This document shows positions 42,440 to 54,200 of a stretch of 64,000 nt of DNA, piece by piece. The DNA is from Opisthorchis felineus (taxonomy: Eukaryota > Platyhelminthes > Trematoda > Opisthorchiida > Opisthorchiidae), in assembly GCA_004794785.1 (NCBI GenBank), contig SJOL01006408.1, positions 1 through 64,000 of the forward strand, given 5' to 3'. The translations under genes were made by a program, and so were the position numbers. The stretch's first letter is position 1; every line of letters starts with the position of its first letter. Under the pieces are notes generated by a model. That model was not told the origin of the DNA. It saw nothing but the letters and a program-made list of their open reading frames with translations, and did no database searches.

Positions 42440-42890
42440 CCGAGCTCATACCACGTGGGAGCATTGTGAATGACTTGTTTGTGTCCAAATACTGGCCTGT
42501 CCGGAACGCTTGCCGTTCTGTAGATGAGGCCGGCAATCGACCGTTTTCACTCTTTGTATCGCCTCGTTCTGTTGGATGACGCTTTTGTGGTAGAAAGTGT
42601 TCACGGATTCTTTGACATAGACGTCAACCGGTTCTGCCTTTGTTCTTGTCACTGCAGCTGCAAATGAGTTGCTAAAAAGACCTGTCAAGTAGAATGAACT
42701 AGTGGATAACTCTTATATCGTCGGACTGAATACCTTTTGCAGTCAAAACAAACGTATCCATGCATACATGGAACCATGCGCTTCCGCTCTCTTTCGATCC
42801 TGTAGCGAACTCTTTTAGATGGGTATCTCCTCTAAATGGCAGTTCGAGGAAAATCTGCTTCTTTTCAACGATGCATGTATTTTGCAAATA
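42440..42890 (-). mobile_element. Degenerate Penelope-like element, C-terminal part
   Basis: Minus-strand reading gives 'QIFLELPFRGDTHLKEF', like the post-RT 'LPF.GD' motif of Penelope-like elements. After stops comes 'CSCSDKNKGRTG*RLCQRIREH', like the 'C.C...YIGRT.R.L..R..EH' GIY-YIG endonuclease, then '..RKTASSTERQAF'-type tail. It is heavily decayed, and belongs to a different subfamily from the element at 44090. Confidence 0.5.
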
Positions 42891-44089
42891 GGGTAGGCTC
42901 AGTCGCTCTTGGATGAAGGGTTAAATGTTCAGGCTACCAGCAGGGGGGTTAGGGGTTTGAAACGCTTTGGGGTTGCGTAAGATGCACACTGCTCATAAAT
43001 TCCAATGAAAAGGAGAGAGTTGTACAGTACTTTTCGGCTTTTCAGCACAGATTGGTCTCACTCACAGGACGAAATCTCAGTTGAAAATTTGGAAGGACTA
43101 TGCTCGGAAAGCTTTATTTTAGCTGAAATTGCTTTGCTGCGCAGTAAGTCAATGCTTGAACAGACAACAGAGTCCGCCCCACTCTATCTAAAAGGTGCAT
43201 CGCTCGACCACTACATTTCGAAGAAATCTGCCCACTAGCTCAAGCAACCCTTTAAATATATTTTTTCAAAGCTTCAATTAACTGACACCATTCCGTAAGT
43301 ACCTCGAATATAACGAATTATAGTGTTTGGAACGTGTTCTGGGCATAAAAACTGACAATATTCCACCCGACGTCCTTTGCCGGTTGGAATGTGGACGCAG
43401 TTTATGCAGATTTGCGGCTCACCAGTAAAAACCGGATTCTTCGCTGGAACAGAGATTGGACTAGCATGTCTGCCAAATCCACTGCAGCTTACCTTACCTG
43501 TCTCTCTGCTATCCACGATATACAAGGAGCTGACTCATTTTCGACACAAACTAGCCACCACAAAATAACTAAATTAATTACAAAGTTGCCGAAAAATACT
43601 ATTTGGTCTCAAACAGCGTGACACTTATATAGAAATGTTCCACTGAACAGTGAGTTCCGTGAAGCTTCCTCATTGATTTCGTTGAACATGCTCGTTAAGG
43701 ATGACGGCGTTACCTTGATGACTTTCAGTTAGTTTTTATAGACATGAAGACTGGACAGTATATTTGGCTGAATGTCGAAGTAGACGGAAAGATGTGTTTT
43801 CAGACTTCAGACTAAGAGCCGGTGAATCGATTGTAAAGTTCAGCTCTAAAGGAAAAGCAGCACTAACGACAACGAGATCCTGTTTTGACGACTTTAAATA
43901 CCTTAACTTGTGAAGACACCTAGGTTTGCAAATCTTTTACGTCGAAAGTGAACTCGTTTAATCGCCGTTCTCTATAGCCCGGCGACGTTGATGCCAGGAA
44001 TCACAAACCAAACAATAGGATGCAAACATGATGGGTGATGAACGAAATAACTTCGAAATGTATTGGAGAAAGAAGCTACACACATAAGC
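42891..44089. other. Two short exon candidates
   Basis: A possible plus-strand exon lies at about 43069-43143 (acceptor 'ggtctcactcacag', donor GTAAGT; 'DEISVENLEGLCSESFILAE'). A minus-strand candidate is listed at 43274-43525. Nothing else is recognised. Confidence 0.3.
43274..43525 (-). CDS. Cys/His-containing exon candidate
   Basis: Minus-strand frame 'FGRHASPISVPAKNPVFTG', 'ICINCVHIPTGKGRRVEYC', 'QFLCPEHVPNTIIRYIRG', followed by a GTACTT donor near 43312. The spacing C-x2-C...C-x3-C-x2-H suggests a zinc-binding loop, but no known domain is recognised. An acceptor is not clear. Confidence 0.35.
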   Translation of the reverse strand: MYIVDSRETGKVSCSGFGRHASPISVPAKNPVFTGEPQICINCVHIPTGKGRRVEYCQFLCPEHVPNTIIRYIRGTYGMVSVN

Positions 44090-45183
44090 TATCAGGAATA
44101 GCACAATATTAGAGGAAGAAATACATACGGATTAAATACTGAACTACAACAGCAATCATCCAGTAAACCACAAGAAGAGCTGCGTCCAAACCCTGTTCAA
44201 GAGGGCGGAGACACACTGCAGCACCACAGAACTACGGAAGGAGGAAGAAAAGCATCTATTTAAATTATTCCAGAACAATGGATATCCAAGGAATTTTATC
44301 AAGAAAAGCCTAAAGAAGAAGACATCCCAACAACAGCAACGGCAAAAACAAGCCACCAGACATGTAGTTCTGCCTTACATCAAGAACATATCGGAACTCG
44401 CAACCAGATTATTAGTTCAAAGAGGAACCCTTGTGGCCCACAAACCGAATGCCACTCTAAGGAAACTAATCTCAAGACCGAAGGACAACCGAGACAAAAC
44501 CAAGAGGAACAATGTGATATACCAAATCAACTGTAACGACTGCAACAAGTTCTACGTTTGACAAACCGGGAGGAAGTTATGCACCCGAATAAAGGAACAC
44601 AACGCGGCCGTCAGGAGACATTACCCCCTATCCTTAATATCCATACACGAGGACCAAGAAGGCCGCAAATTCAGTCTGGAAAACGCAAAACGTTTGGCAC
44701 ATAGAGACACGAGACACGGAAGAGAATTTCTGGAAGCATGGTACTCCTCGGCGGGCTCGAGAAACCGATGCATTGAGCTGGATTCTATTTACACACCACT
44801 ACGTGCAAAGGACCGACATCTCAACCGAAATACTCAAGGAGAACAGTATATTGGATTCACAAGCAAGGAAACAAGGAACTCCTTGGAATCAGATCAATAA
44901 AGGTCACAAGGTGGAACTCGGAAGGGCCAAGAACAGAGGTCACTCTAGCGTCGACCAGAGTATGAGGGCAGGGGATGCCAAGCCCAAGGGTCACGTGCGC
45001 ATCGGCGAATCAGGACACAGGATAACAGAGCAACCAATGGAACCGCCCGACCGAACAACTAATCGTGATCGAAGGTCAGCCTCGGCTACCAGCACGTATA
45101 TTAACACACACACAACACTACTTAACGCACAACCACCAACCCATCGCTACGCACCGCTACGCTCCCTAACAACGCACTGATGA
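44090..45183 (+). mobile_element. Penelope-like retroelement: post-RT region and GIY-YIG endonuclease
   Basis: Plus-strand remnant. After 'IHTD*ILNYNSNHPVNHKKS' come 'LFKRAETHCS', 'LFQNNGYPRNFIKKSL' (RT-endonuclease linker), 'VVLPYIKNISE', then the GIY-YIG-type endonuclease: 'VIYQINCNDCNKFYV*QTGRK', 'LCTRIKEHNAAVRRH', 'LAHRDTRHGREFLEAWYSS'. The Gly after 'FYV' is replaced by a stop (TGA) at about 44560, and the catalytic region downstream (R..EH...E) is kept. The RT itself is missing on the left. Ends in the hammerhead-like terminal sequence. Confidence 0.8.
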
Positions 45184-45214
45184 TGCCACCTCGATTGGTG
45201 ATGAAACGTTTGTA
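45177..45214 (+). ncRNA. Hammerhead-ribozyme-like core at the Penelope-like end
   Basis: CTGATGA (45177-45183), hairpin cacc-tcgatt-ggtg, GAAAC (45203-45207), loop GTTT, then GTA (45212-45214). All conserved core boxes occur in the right order and spacing for a minimal type I hammerhead with a very short stem III. Hammerheads are known in terminal repeats of Penelope-like elements. Stem I pairing is weak here, so function is not established. Confidence 0.5.
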
Positions 45215-45283
45215 ATCAAATTGCCCAGCTCAGCGAAGAAGCCAACGACCACATTTTTAGAAATGTACAAATGGTTGGCTTAA

Positions 45284-45343
45284 NNNNNNNNNNNNNNNNN
45301 NNNNNNNNNNNNNNNNNNNNNNNNNNNNNNNNNNNNNNNNNNN
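45284..45343. other. Assembly gap (60 N)
   Basis: Run of 60 N immediately after Penelope-like terminal sequence. Repeats probably caused the gap, and its true length is unknown. Confidence 0.98.
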
Positions 45344-45660
45344 ATTTAGGAAGCGGCATCCGAATGCAGTATCGTTTAAGTAAATGGTTTCAGTGATCCC
45401 CACTTTTTCTCAAAAAACGCTTCAGACTCGGGAAATGGGACTGAGATAAAAAGCTGGGCAAATTTCACGTCTGTTGCGTTGTTTTGCTTGAAAAACACTA
45501 CGTTTGCAGTGTATTAGAATGTTGGTAGTTTTTTGTGCGTTCAGTGGCAGCTAATCAGCTGTCTGCTGATCTGTTCGCCGAGCATGGCAATTGATTTTCA
45601 AGCGGTTCGTCACCATTCGAAGAGAACTTCAATAAGCCATCAACCCACTCAACAGCGCAC

Positions 45661-45700
45661 TGATGATGTCTTCTCGATTGGTGAAGAAACGTTGCAAAGC
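45661..45700 (+). ncRNA. Second hammerhead-like core, decayed
   Basis: CTGATGA (45661-45667), hairpin with the same 'tcgatt' loop (cttc / ggtgaag), GAAACG. The bases after stem III (TTGCA) do not form the expected cleavage triplet. It is preceded by 'caacccactcaacagcgca', as at 45155-45176, so it is another copy of the same terminal repeat about 480 bp downstream. Confidence 0.45.
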
Positions 45701-48700
45701 TCGGGGCACAGGCCAACAACCATCTGACCAACTACAAAAACAGCACGTTCTAAAACCACCGACGCGAGTATGAAAAATTGCCGAAAAAGGGCTGCACGCG
45801 TCCATCTGGGAACTGGTTACTCATAAGTAGTTGATGAAAACTGGTGTTCTTCAGCAGCGCATAACACCGATTTCTAGGATAACTATCATCTAAAAAACAA
45901 AAAAGCTTAAAATTAGGAAAACGGACTCGGAAATCTTGATTTTAGACACCATGAAATTACCAGAATGAGTTACAGGGCAATAATAAATTACAGATGTTTT
46001 TGGATGCAAAACGTTTTAAAAAGCTCACATTTAGCGATAGAATTCCAATAGTCGCAGTCATAAATAGGTCCGCATATTCGGTCAAATATTGTTGAAAGGA
46101 TTCCGAGGTATATAGCTGTTTTCCAGAATAAATCGGCGTGAGCAGTCACACTGGCTCAACTGTTTAACCAGTTTGCAACATGGGACGGGATATGTGATCC
46201 TTTTGTGAAGAGCGGAGGAAGAAAATGACACATTTGAGAACAAACTTAAAGATCGGAGACGGTTTCGAAAGGAAAGACCTCTCTGCATCGAGGCGTCAGC
46301 AGTATGTTTTCAGCTTCGAGCGGTGATGGGACACTTACTCCTTAAGACCGGCGAATGGAATGAACATTTCATTGTACAGCACTATTTCCTGCTGGATGGA
46401 AAACCCACCCAAACCTGTACGCAAACGTATTCAGGACAGTTAGGTTCATAGGGAAAGTCTATATACTGACGACAAAGAAGTTATTCTACTGATTACTTTT
46501 GGTACTTATGTTTTATTCCTTGGCATCGTCCACTGCTCAAGACATGAAGATGCGATGGGCTCACAACTTTGTCAAATGTTAACTGACATTTTTGTGAGTA
46601 ACTTGAAGCACAATAGGTTAAACTCGATTTTTGGAATTTTGTCCTTTTAGAAACTTTATATCGACGGTATTGTTAACATTTACGGATTCTCTCACAGTGC
46701 ATTAAACTTCAACTGGGATGGCTAAACCAGTGATACGTTTCGGCTCCTGGATATTGTACCAAGTAAAGACAGGACCTCAGCGGATTTCATGCCGGAAATA
46801 TTCTTCATCAGCCACGCACACAAGTTTTCACAGCTTTGCGGAAATGAGCTGTGTGTTGTCTATTGCGCATGGAGACCTTTAAATCGTGATAGCAATGATA
46901 CTGATCTGCAGCTTTTCCGTTAACTCCTGAGCAGTGTGTAAAAGGGCGTCTCATCCCATTGAGATCATTTGCGCTCCGAAGAAGCGGAGCAGTCGCGGGA
47001 CAACTGATTTATGTCCACCTGACTTCTAAAACACTGATATGTCGTACAACCACTGTCTGGTAACGAAATTTCAGCGCAGCCCAATCAAGCCGAATCACAA
47101 ATCATCGTCTCACAGTTACCTGAAGTAAAAGTACACGATTCGGACGTGCAAACGTCATTCAGATTGTAGCAATTCTACGTACCAGAGAAATTATATAGGC
47201 GGGTTGAATCTCTCTCGGTACGTGGAACGTTCGGTAATCGGATCCATTGTTTTAGCCACAACACAAACCCTATAAAAACATGGCTCAGAATACCACATTA
47301 GAGACGTTTTGCAATGCCACATCTTGTTCGATCAAGATAGAAAATTCAACTAGGAATGAATTATCACTCTCTCTGTATGAAGTGAAACTGTTGTTAACTT
47401 GCAGTCTTAGTTAGTTGCATGCTGGGTTTGAGTCAATGGGTAGTGAAAATAACCATCACGTACAACTGAAGTGCACCTCTTGAGAGGAGAGTTTCGTGGT
47501 GAATGATGCCCAACTGCGAGATATCGATCTGCAGAAAATCAATCGTGTCATGTAATCGATACCCACTTGACCAATAGATGACCTCGGTGGCCACAGTTCA
47601 GGTATAAACAATGAAGTGCAAGCAGATCAAAGCTACCTCAGCCCAAGGAAACGTAAACGCGATCATCGCCGAACAAAGACAGGGGTTGAACCAAGTGGTG
47701 TAATTTATGGAGTGACTCCATGAGCGGCATAGGGTATCATCCCACAGAGTATCAATATCAACCGCCGTCAGAATATTATAAAACTTTTTCTGATCAACTA
47801 AAGAGTTAAACGGAGCTACAGACGAAACTAGGACAGTTAACGGGTAGTTGTTCAAATCGCCGGGCAACCAATCACCTCTCAAGCGTGAGCAAGTTAGCTG
47901 TTCGGAAGGGACAATTCAAGTGCATCCGGCGTGCTCTGGTGGAGTAGTGGGATTTCACATGTGCGGAGTTCAAACACATGGACAAAGATAAGCTCCCCTG
48001 ATGAGCTCTAACAAGAACGATACGCGAGTTCGGTGCTTCCGCCACCGTGTTTGGTGTGCATTAATTGCACCGGGGCTGGAGGAGGACCGTCAGGTGCCAC
48101 AGTTCTTTACTCGCCCTGGGAACGTACTCCATACTAACCCCAATGTTCAGCAGGCCTTGGAAACGTGATGGAATGAGGTATTCATCCAAACAGGTTTTAC
48201 GAAAAAATGTTTCTCCAGCTGTGATCAACGAACAGGCGAATAGCTGTTAGAGGGGGAATATTTGCAGGGGATGAACCCGAATTAGCCTTTCTTGAGATAT
48301 CATTGCTACAAAACTAACATATGTGTTTATAAGCAGAGCACTCTTGGTTTCTGCAGCGAGACAGAAGTTCGTGCACCCACACACCGCATTTTATAACAGA
48401 AGTGCAGTGGCTCAAACCTTGCTGAAAATCACGAGGATGCAAGACAAAACAAAAATAAAAAGAACCCCTGAAGTGAGAGTTAAACTCACCCGCTTTCACC
48501 AAATCCATGGTCTGAGTCGAATCGGCGCAGCTAAGCATCGAAACTAGGCACGTGAGTCGCAGTCAGTCCTCAGGCGAAGGCTACTTGTTACTCTAGTAAT
48601 TCCTCTGAAGGGCTGCCCTTGTTGGTCGGACCTATCTAAAGCCCCAAACACCGTCATAAACGTCTCCGTTTTGAAAACTTGAACTTTTTCTTTCCTTGGA

Positions 48701-51185
48701 AAATCATGATACACTACTTATTTTGCAGAGGAATCACTGGTGACACAAAAAATAGGAACGAATAGCCTGCCGAAGCCAGAAAAACTCTTCCTATAGCGAT
48801 CTGCTCAATTGGAAGTGTGAGACGGCCTTTCCCGTAAAGAAGATGAGGGCAACTGGGCAGTTTTGCGTGATATTCAGGACACATTTCGCTATCTGACTAT
48901 AACAATAAAGAAACTCTGCAAAAAGCTCCCTCTCCAGATTGCCACGGTAGTACGAACGAAAAGATTTGGCTTCCGTTTGCGAATAGCAACAACGGTAGCA
49001 AATTTCGGATCTTAGGTTTACTGTACTGAAGACGATATCAAATGAAGTCGATGAGTCAATGCGATGCTTGCGCTCAGACAGATGGCGGACAACTGACGAG
49101 ACCGGGAGTGTAGGATGTCGTCCTGTTTCACTTTGATATTGTGTCAGTGCATCGAAATAGTCCAGCTCTCCAAGTCAGGTGACTCTGCCCTCATTCGTAG
49201 TTGCCGTTTCGTTCTGCCTTGTTAGGTACATGTGCACCCAATTGTGAATTGGCAGATGACGTTAGACTTCACGAAGACTTACTGGTGGCACGGGAACTTT
49301 TCAAAGAGAACTCGGTGACATTAGACGTACTCTCTTTCTGACTGATAACGGGAGGTGTTCAGTAAGAAGCACAACATGCAAACATCCAAGGTGGAGGGTT
49401 TCAGCAGAGTGTAATGTACCATTCGAGGGGGGTACGGGCAGAAAGGCCATATAACCTCGTCTGACGGCTGAAATGCAGAGGACCTACTATGCAGCCTGGC
49501 CGGCCATTGTTCATAAGGCCAACCGACCAAGCAACGTCCTCAAAATAGGACCCTTGCTTCATGATAGCCAACAAATTTCCAAGGTCGCTGTTCTGATATG
49601 TGCAGTCTCTGAAATCTCCCAAACGTTTTTGGGATAAACGTTCCATTTCGCGATTAAGGAGAAATCCGAATACCAAAAAGGCAAGCAAGGACTACAGTTT
49701 AACGATAGGCCTCCAAAGGGCTAAGCAGGTTGATGTTGTAAGAGAGTTTTCATCGAAATAATTCGACACCTTGGAAACCAGCCGAGGTTTAAACTGAGGT
49801 TGTTATTTCGTAGCTCGTTTGGTTTAACAACTACATGACGGAGGGTTTCATCCCAATGATACCTCAGCCCAGAACTGTTACAAGTCCCAAGTAAGTGTCC
49901 GTCTCCATACATGTCCTTGTCAAGCGGAAAAAGTTAAACAGATTAACAAAGAACAAATCTACCATATATCAGCTGGCACATTAGACATTTTGAATTGTTT
50001 GGGGCATTCAACCCGAATAAATGAGAGGCAAAAAGCTCTAGGCCATTTCAGTAAGAGGGCATAGACAAGCTTCCTTAGAACACACAGACTGAGTGTTAGA
50101 AGGCGGACAGTGATAGGTTCGGAAGTTGAGGTTGTGTAGCTTGGCCATTTGGCACCTGTTCTTGGTAGACGATGTAACACCCTCTTGGTTGACAACAGCA
50201 ATTCTGGGGGGTAAATACTCCTCATGACTACAGCTGTGATCTTCGGGAAGTTCAGCCGTTTGTCGGGCCATAAATTCTGGGGGTTTGTACACTTTTGCAG
50301 GTTAACAGATAAGTTACCAGAGGAGATGTGAACAGTGACAATCTACATCCAACTAAAATGGGCCCCACAGGTGCAAATACGCTTTGAGTATATCCATCGG
50401 CGACCAGATCAACTTCAGAAACAAGTTTTAAAGACGGCTGAGTGAACTCGACTGTCTGCTTTGTACCTCCTATAAGTTCTGCTAAGATGAATGAAATAAC
50501 CGCAGCAACTCAGACATCTCTGTCCGAATTGGGTGAGATCTTCTTCCTAGGTTGCGTAAGAAGAAATGTCAGAATAAGCCTTTTCCCGCTACAAAGTCTC
50601 CAGTCGCACGTAAACCGCATTATACATTATCATTGAACCACAATCATCGGACTGTTGTGTAGAAGCAACGAAAATGGTCACATTTCATTGCATGGAGGTA
50701 AAATTTTGTTAGCTTTTATGTCATCCACTCCAGATTTTGTTAAAATTATCGTGACCAGAAGTATACTCCTCATGATCAATAAAATTATATAATTTAGTGT
50801 AGAACAATCTGTATGTATGATAGGTCAGGGCCGTTGACTTCCTACAATACACCCAGCTATTTGGGCATAAAGCTCTTAGGGTGGTATTATCACTCGCTTA
50901 TCTCCTCAAAGTTGAATATTACGGCACTTTAGCAGTACACTTATTTGTTCCGTCAATTTTTGTATCCACTGATGGTTGTTTCCTGAAAGGTTTGATGTCA
51001 AAACGCCAGAAATGTTCGTACGTCCTCTGCATTCTCTTCTATGGATGAGTCCCTGTGATATCACGTATAATAGCAATAGATACGTCTGTTCCCCTCCCGT
51101 GGCTGAATCCAGTCAGAGTCGGTTGACCATCTTTCTTTGAATGCAGGCTTTCCTACAGCTTTCCTACTCATCATTACCAGAATCA

Positions 51186-51270
51186 CCATCATCATCACTA
51201 TAATCATCATCATCTTTATCAATATCATTATCATTTTCATTCTCAGCAGCAGCAATAGTAGTAGTAGTGA
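51186..51270. repeat. Trinucleotide-rich simple repeat
   Basis: Imperfect ATC/ATT repeats followed by CAG and AGT triplets. The frames 'IIIIFINIII' and 'MMMIIVMMM' through it are artefacts. Confidence 0.8.
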
Positions 51271-54200
51271 GCACTCACCATTAGTTCCAGAAAGGCAGTG
51301 TGAGTATTTCGTAACTTCTCTTCCAGACTGTATGCATGATGATTATGGCTATCGCAATAAATTTGACTAATCAGGTTAATTTACTGAAATTTTGCTGGAT
51401 CCTGATGATCTCGTTGTGTCGTAGGGGTTTGGCCGATTTGTGGATTGTGTTCACATCACTTTAGTTGGGCGAGACCTCCTCCTGTTGTGGCACAATTATT
51501 CTAGTTGACCCCCACCAAGGATGGATCCCCATTGAACTCGAGCGCTGCTCGCATCAGAGCTCATCACTAGTTCATACCCTCATCTGTGCTGGGCTATGAA
51601 TCCAGGATTGCCGATACATGTAAGAGGACTCTGAATGTCCCTCAATAACAGACAAAACCGTCCAGCATGTTTCAAACGTCCATGATGCTACCTGAATGGG
51701 AATTATTGACAGGCGAGTCAGTCTATCCAGGACAACCAGGAGAGTGACTGAGGGTCTCTCGAGGAATTGTAAAAAACAATCACCTTTGCCCGTTCGGAAG
51801 TACCCAGTAAGTTGCGTCCAGTGTGCGCCCACATTTCACATGTCCGAAGTTCAAATGCCGGCATTGCTGACTCGATCTGGTGCAGCGCTTTCTATTTTTG
51901 GTGCAGATTTAGGCCACATTCAGTGTGGATGTACCAGCTGGGGTTACAGCGCAGTGAGATTTCAGCATCACGTGAGATAAGGCGTTCTATGTGTTGACTG
52001 GTTGTAGTCTAACATAATTTATCTAGTTAGTACACACAATTGACCAGGGTTTCACTCTTATTAGCCCCTACCAACGGTGCCTATCTTATGTTGTACCGGA
52101 AGCCTAGCCTTAGAAGTCTGAGTTCCGAGCCGCACGTTATCGCTATTCTAACGGGGCACATTAGGTTTACCTACATTCTCACTTGCACGTCTGATTATCG
52201 ATTTGCTTGACACCTCGAACAACGAACGATTAAATCCCGGTAGTGTCCATAGCATGACGCGACTGTCACATCTTCGCAATCAGTTAGCTCCATGGAATCT
52301 TAAAACCTACTGAACACTGTTGATTAGTTTCAAGTTTTCGAGGGATTGTAAAACTCTTTTCTGTTTCCGAACCACTCTACTGAATGAGATCAGCCCACTG
52401 ACTGTAAGCACCTCAAAATTGAGCAGCCACTCTATGAATGCGGTATCTAAGAGGAGCAGAGACAGGAGGCGGATAAGTATAGTATGTGCAATATGACTGT
52501 TTTGAACAAATAGCGTTCGCAATACAACGAAACCAACGACTCATTTCTACCCGGCAACTTGACAGAGAAACCAGTCTTATCTTCAACTATGAAGTGCTTA
52601 CTCAGGAAGCAACCACAGAAGTCCCATAAACATGCACGTTCATTAAGGGAGTTCCCAGGCGCAGAAGTGGGCCAATGCATCCTAAAGGTGATTAGGACTA
52701 TCTTTGGACACGAGGTATTTCACAAAATCTTTCTTTAATAGTTCAGCATTATTCGTGAATGCACACAGGACGAAAGCGTAAAAGGGGCCCAAGATTAACC
52801 CGACTTTCAACCTTATCGCAGTGCTCATGAGGTTGCCGAGTTTCTATCTGATTTACACTATAATAGTACGTTAATACACGCTTACTTTCAGTCACACTGG
52901 TGAAACGAAAACTGAACTGGACCTCTCATTTATGACGTCTTTTAAATGACTGTGTTTCACGAAGGCTGTCTCATGGTTCAGTTGGTAGGATATTCTAGAA
53001 GTTAAAGTACTCTTTTGAAATACCAAAATACGCATGACGATATCTTGTTAACACAAGAATAATTAGAAAATGAGTGTGCCTCATTAAATGCATTCAATTT
53101 CGTTTCCAAATTGCCCCTGAGTTTGATGCAAACTCGGGGACTAGGCCTACTAGATCGGCCCGAAAAAAGCGAATGTCGAAGTTTTAACCAAACGTGTACT
53201 TAATGTGTTGTGCCAAATAACTATAATTCGATACCTGGAATAACGTGTTAACTGAATTATGAGACGGTAGCACATTAGGCTGAAGATTAGCACAAACGAG
53301 AGTTTTTGTTGAGTTTCCCGTCAACGCGCATGTAATATGGAAGTGGGTCAACCTAACCACACACCTCTTTAGGGCGTGTGAATTGTTTTCGGATGTCAAT
53401 GAACCCAAGTTTGTCCCACCTCCAGACCAAGCCGACCGAACTTATAGGAATCAGGTGACCTTCTGTCGGAAGATCTGTTTGTAATACTAATAATGATCTC
53501 TTTCTCCGCAGCTATCGTAGGTTTTGAAAGACCCTTTTGTCTACATTTTGACGTTCTTTTACATTTGTGAAATCATTCAGACTTTAGACTCTATGATCAA
53601 TTTGCTAATGCCAAGTGTGTATGCGAGAAATTTAGTCTGGGGAAAAGAATCAGCGAAATCCTGCTATCGCTTACCATCGCGTGACTGCCGGGCACTCGGG
53701 TATACCGGAAACTGAAGAAACTAAAACGTGCACTTTGGTGTGGCAAGCGCTGTGAAGGTTGAAAGGGTCATTTTTCGGGGAACAGCATGATTCATGTAGC
53801 TCGTAGAAAGCTAAAAGTTAGGAAAAAACACGAAACTCATTCACAAAATTACTGGAAGCAGGAGCAGTCTATTATTCATGACAGGGTCACCTACAAATCC
53901 GGGCCAATGGGCTGAATAAGTGGCTTTACAAGTACACTTCTACCGAGTCATCTGAATCATCAGCACTTTGAACTGCTTCGGCGTTGTGTGCAACGGAGAG
54001 ACCAACCACTACTGAGCACAATACCCATGGTACATCCAGTAATTTGCGCTAATACTTGCAATCCAAGGAGCATCATTTTTATGTACAGGTTACCCACTAG
54101 CTCACCAGCTAGTGCAAGAATTATGAACACTCCGTCACCAGCCAGAGAAAATCGTCCATATGCGGTTACCTAGATATTTCCTTCAATTCTGCCTGATTTT

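Noticed and set aside
52972..53030. tRNA-like stretch 'tggttcagttggtaggat'
   Set aside because: Only a box A-like head is present. No box B or acceptor stem can be paired, so it is not called as a tRNA gene.
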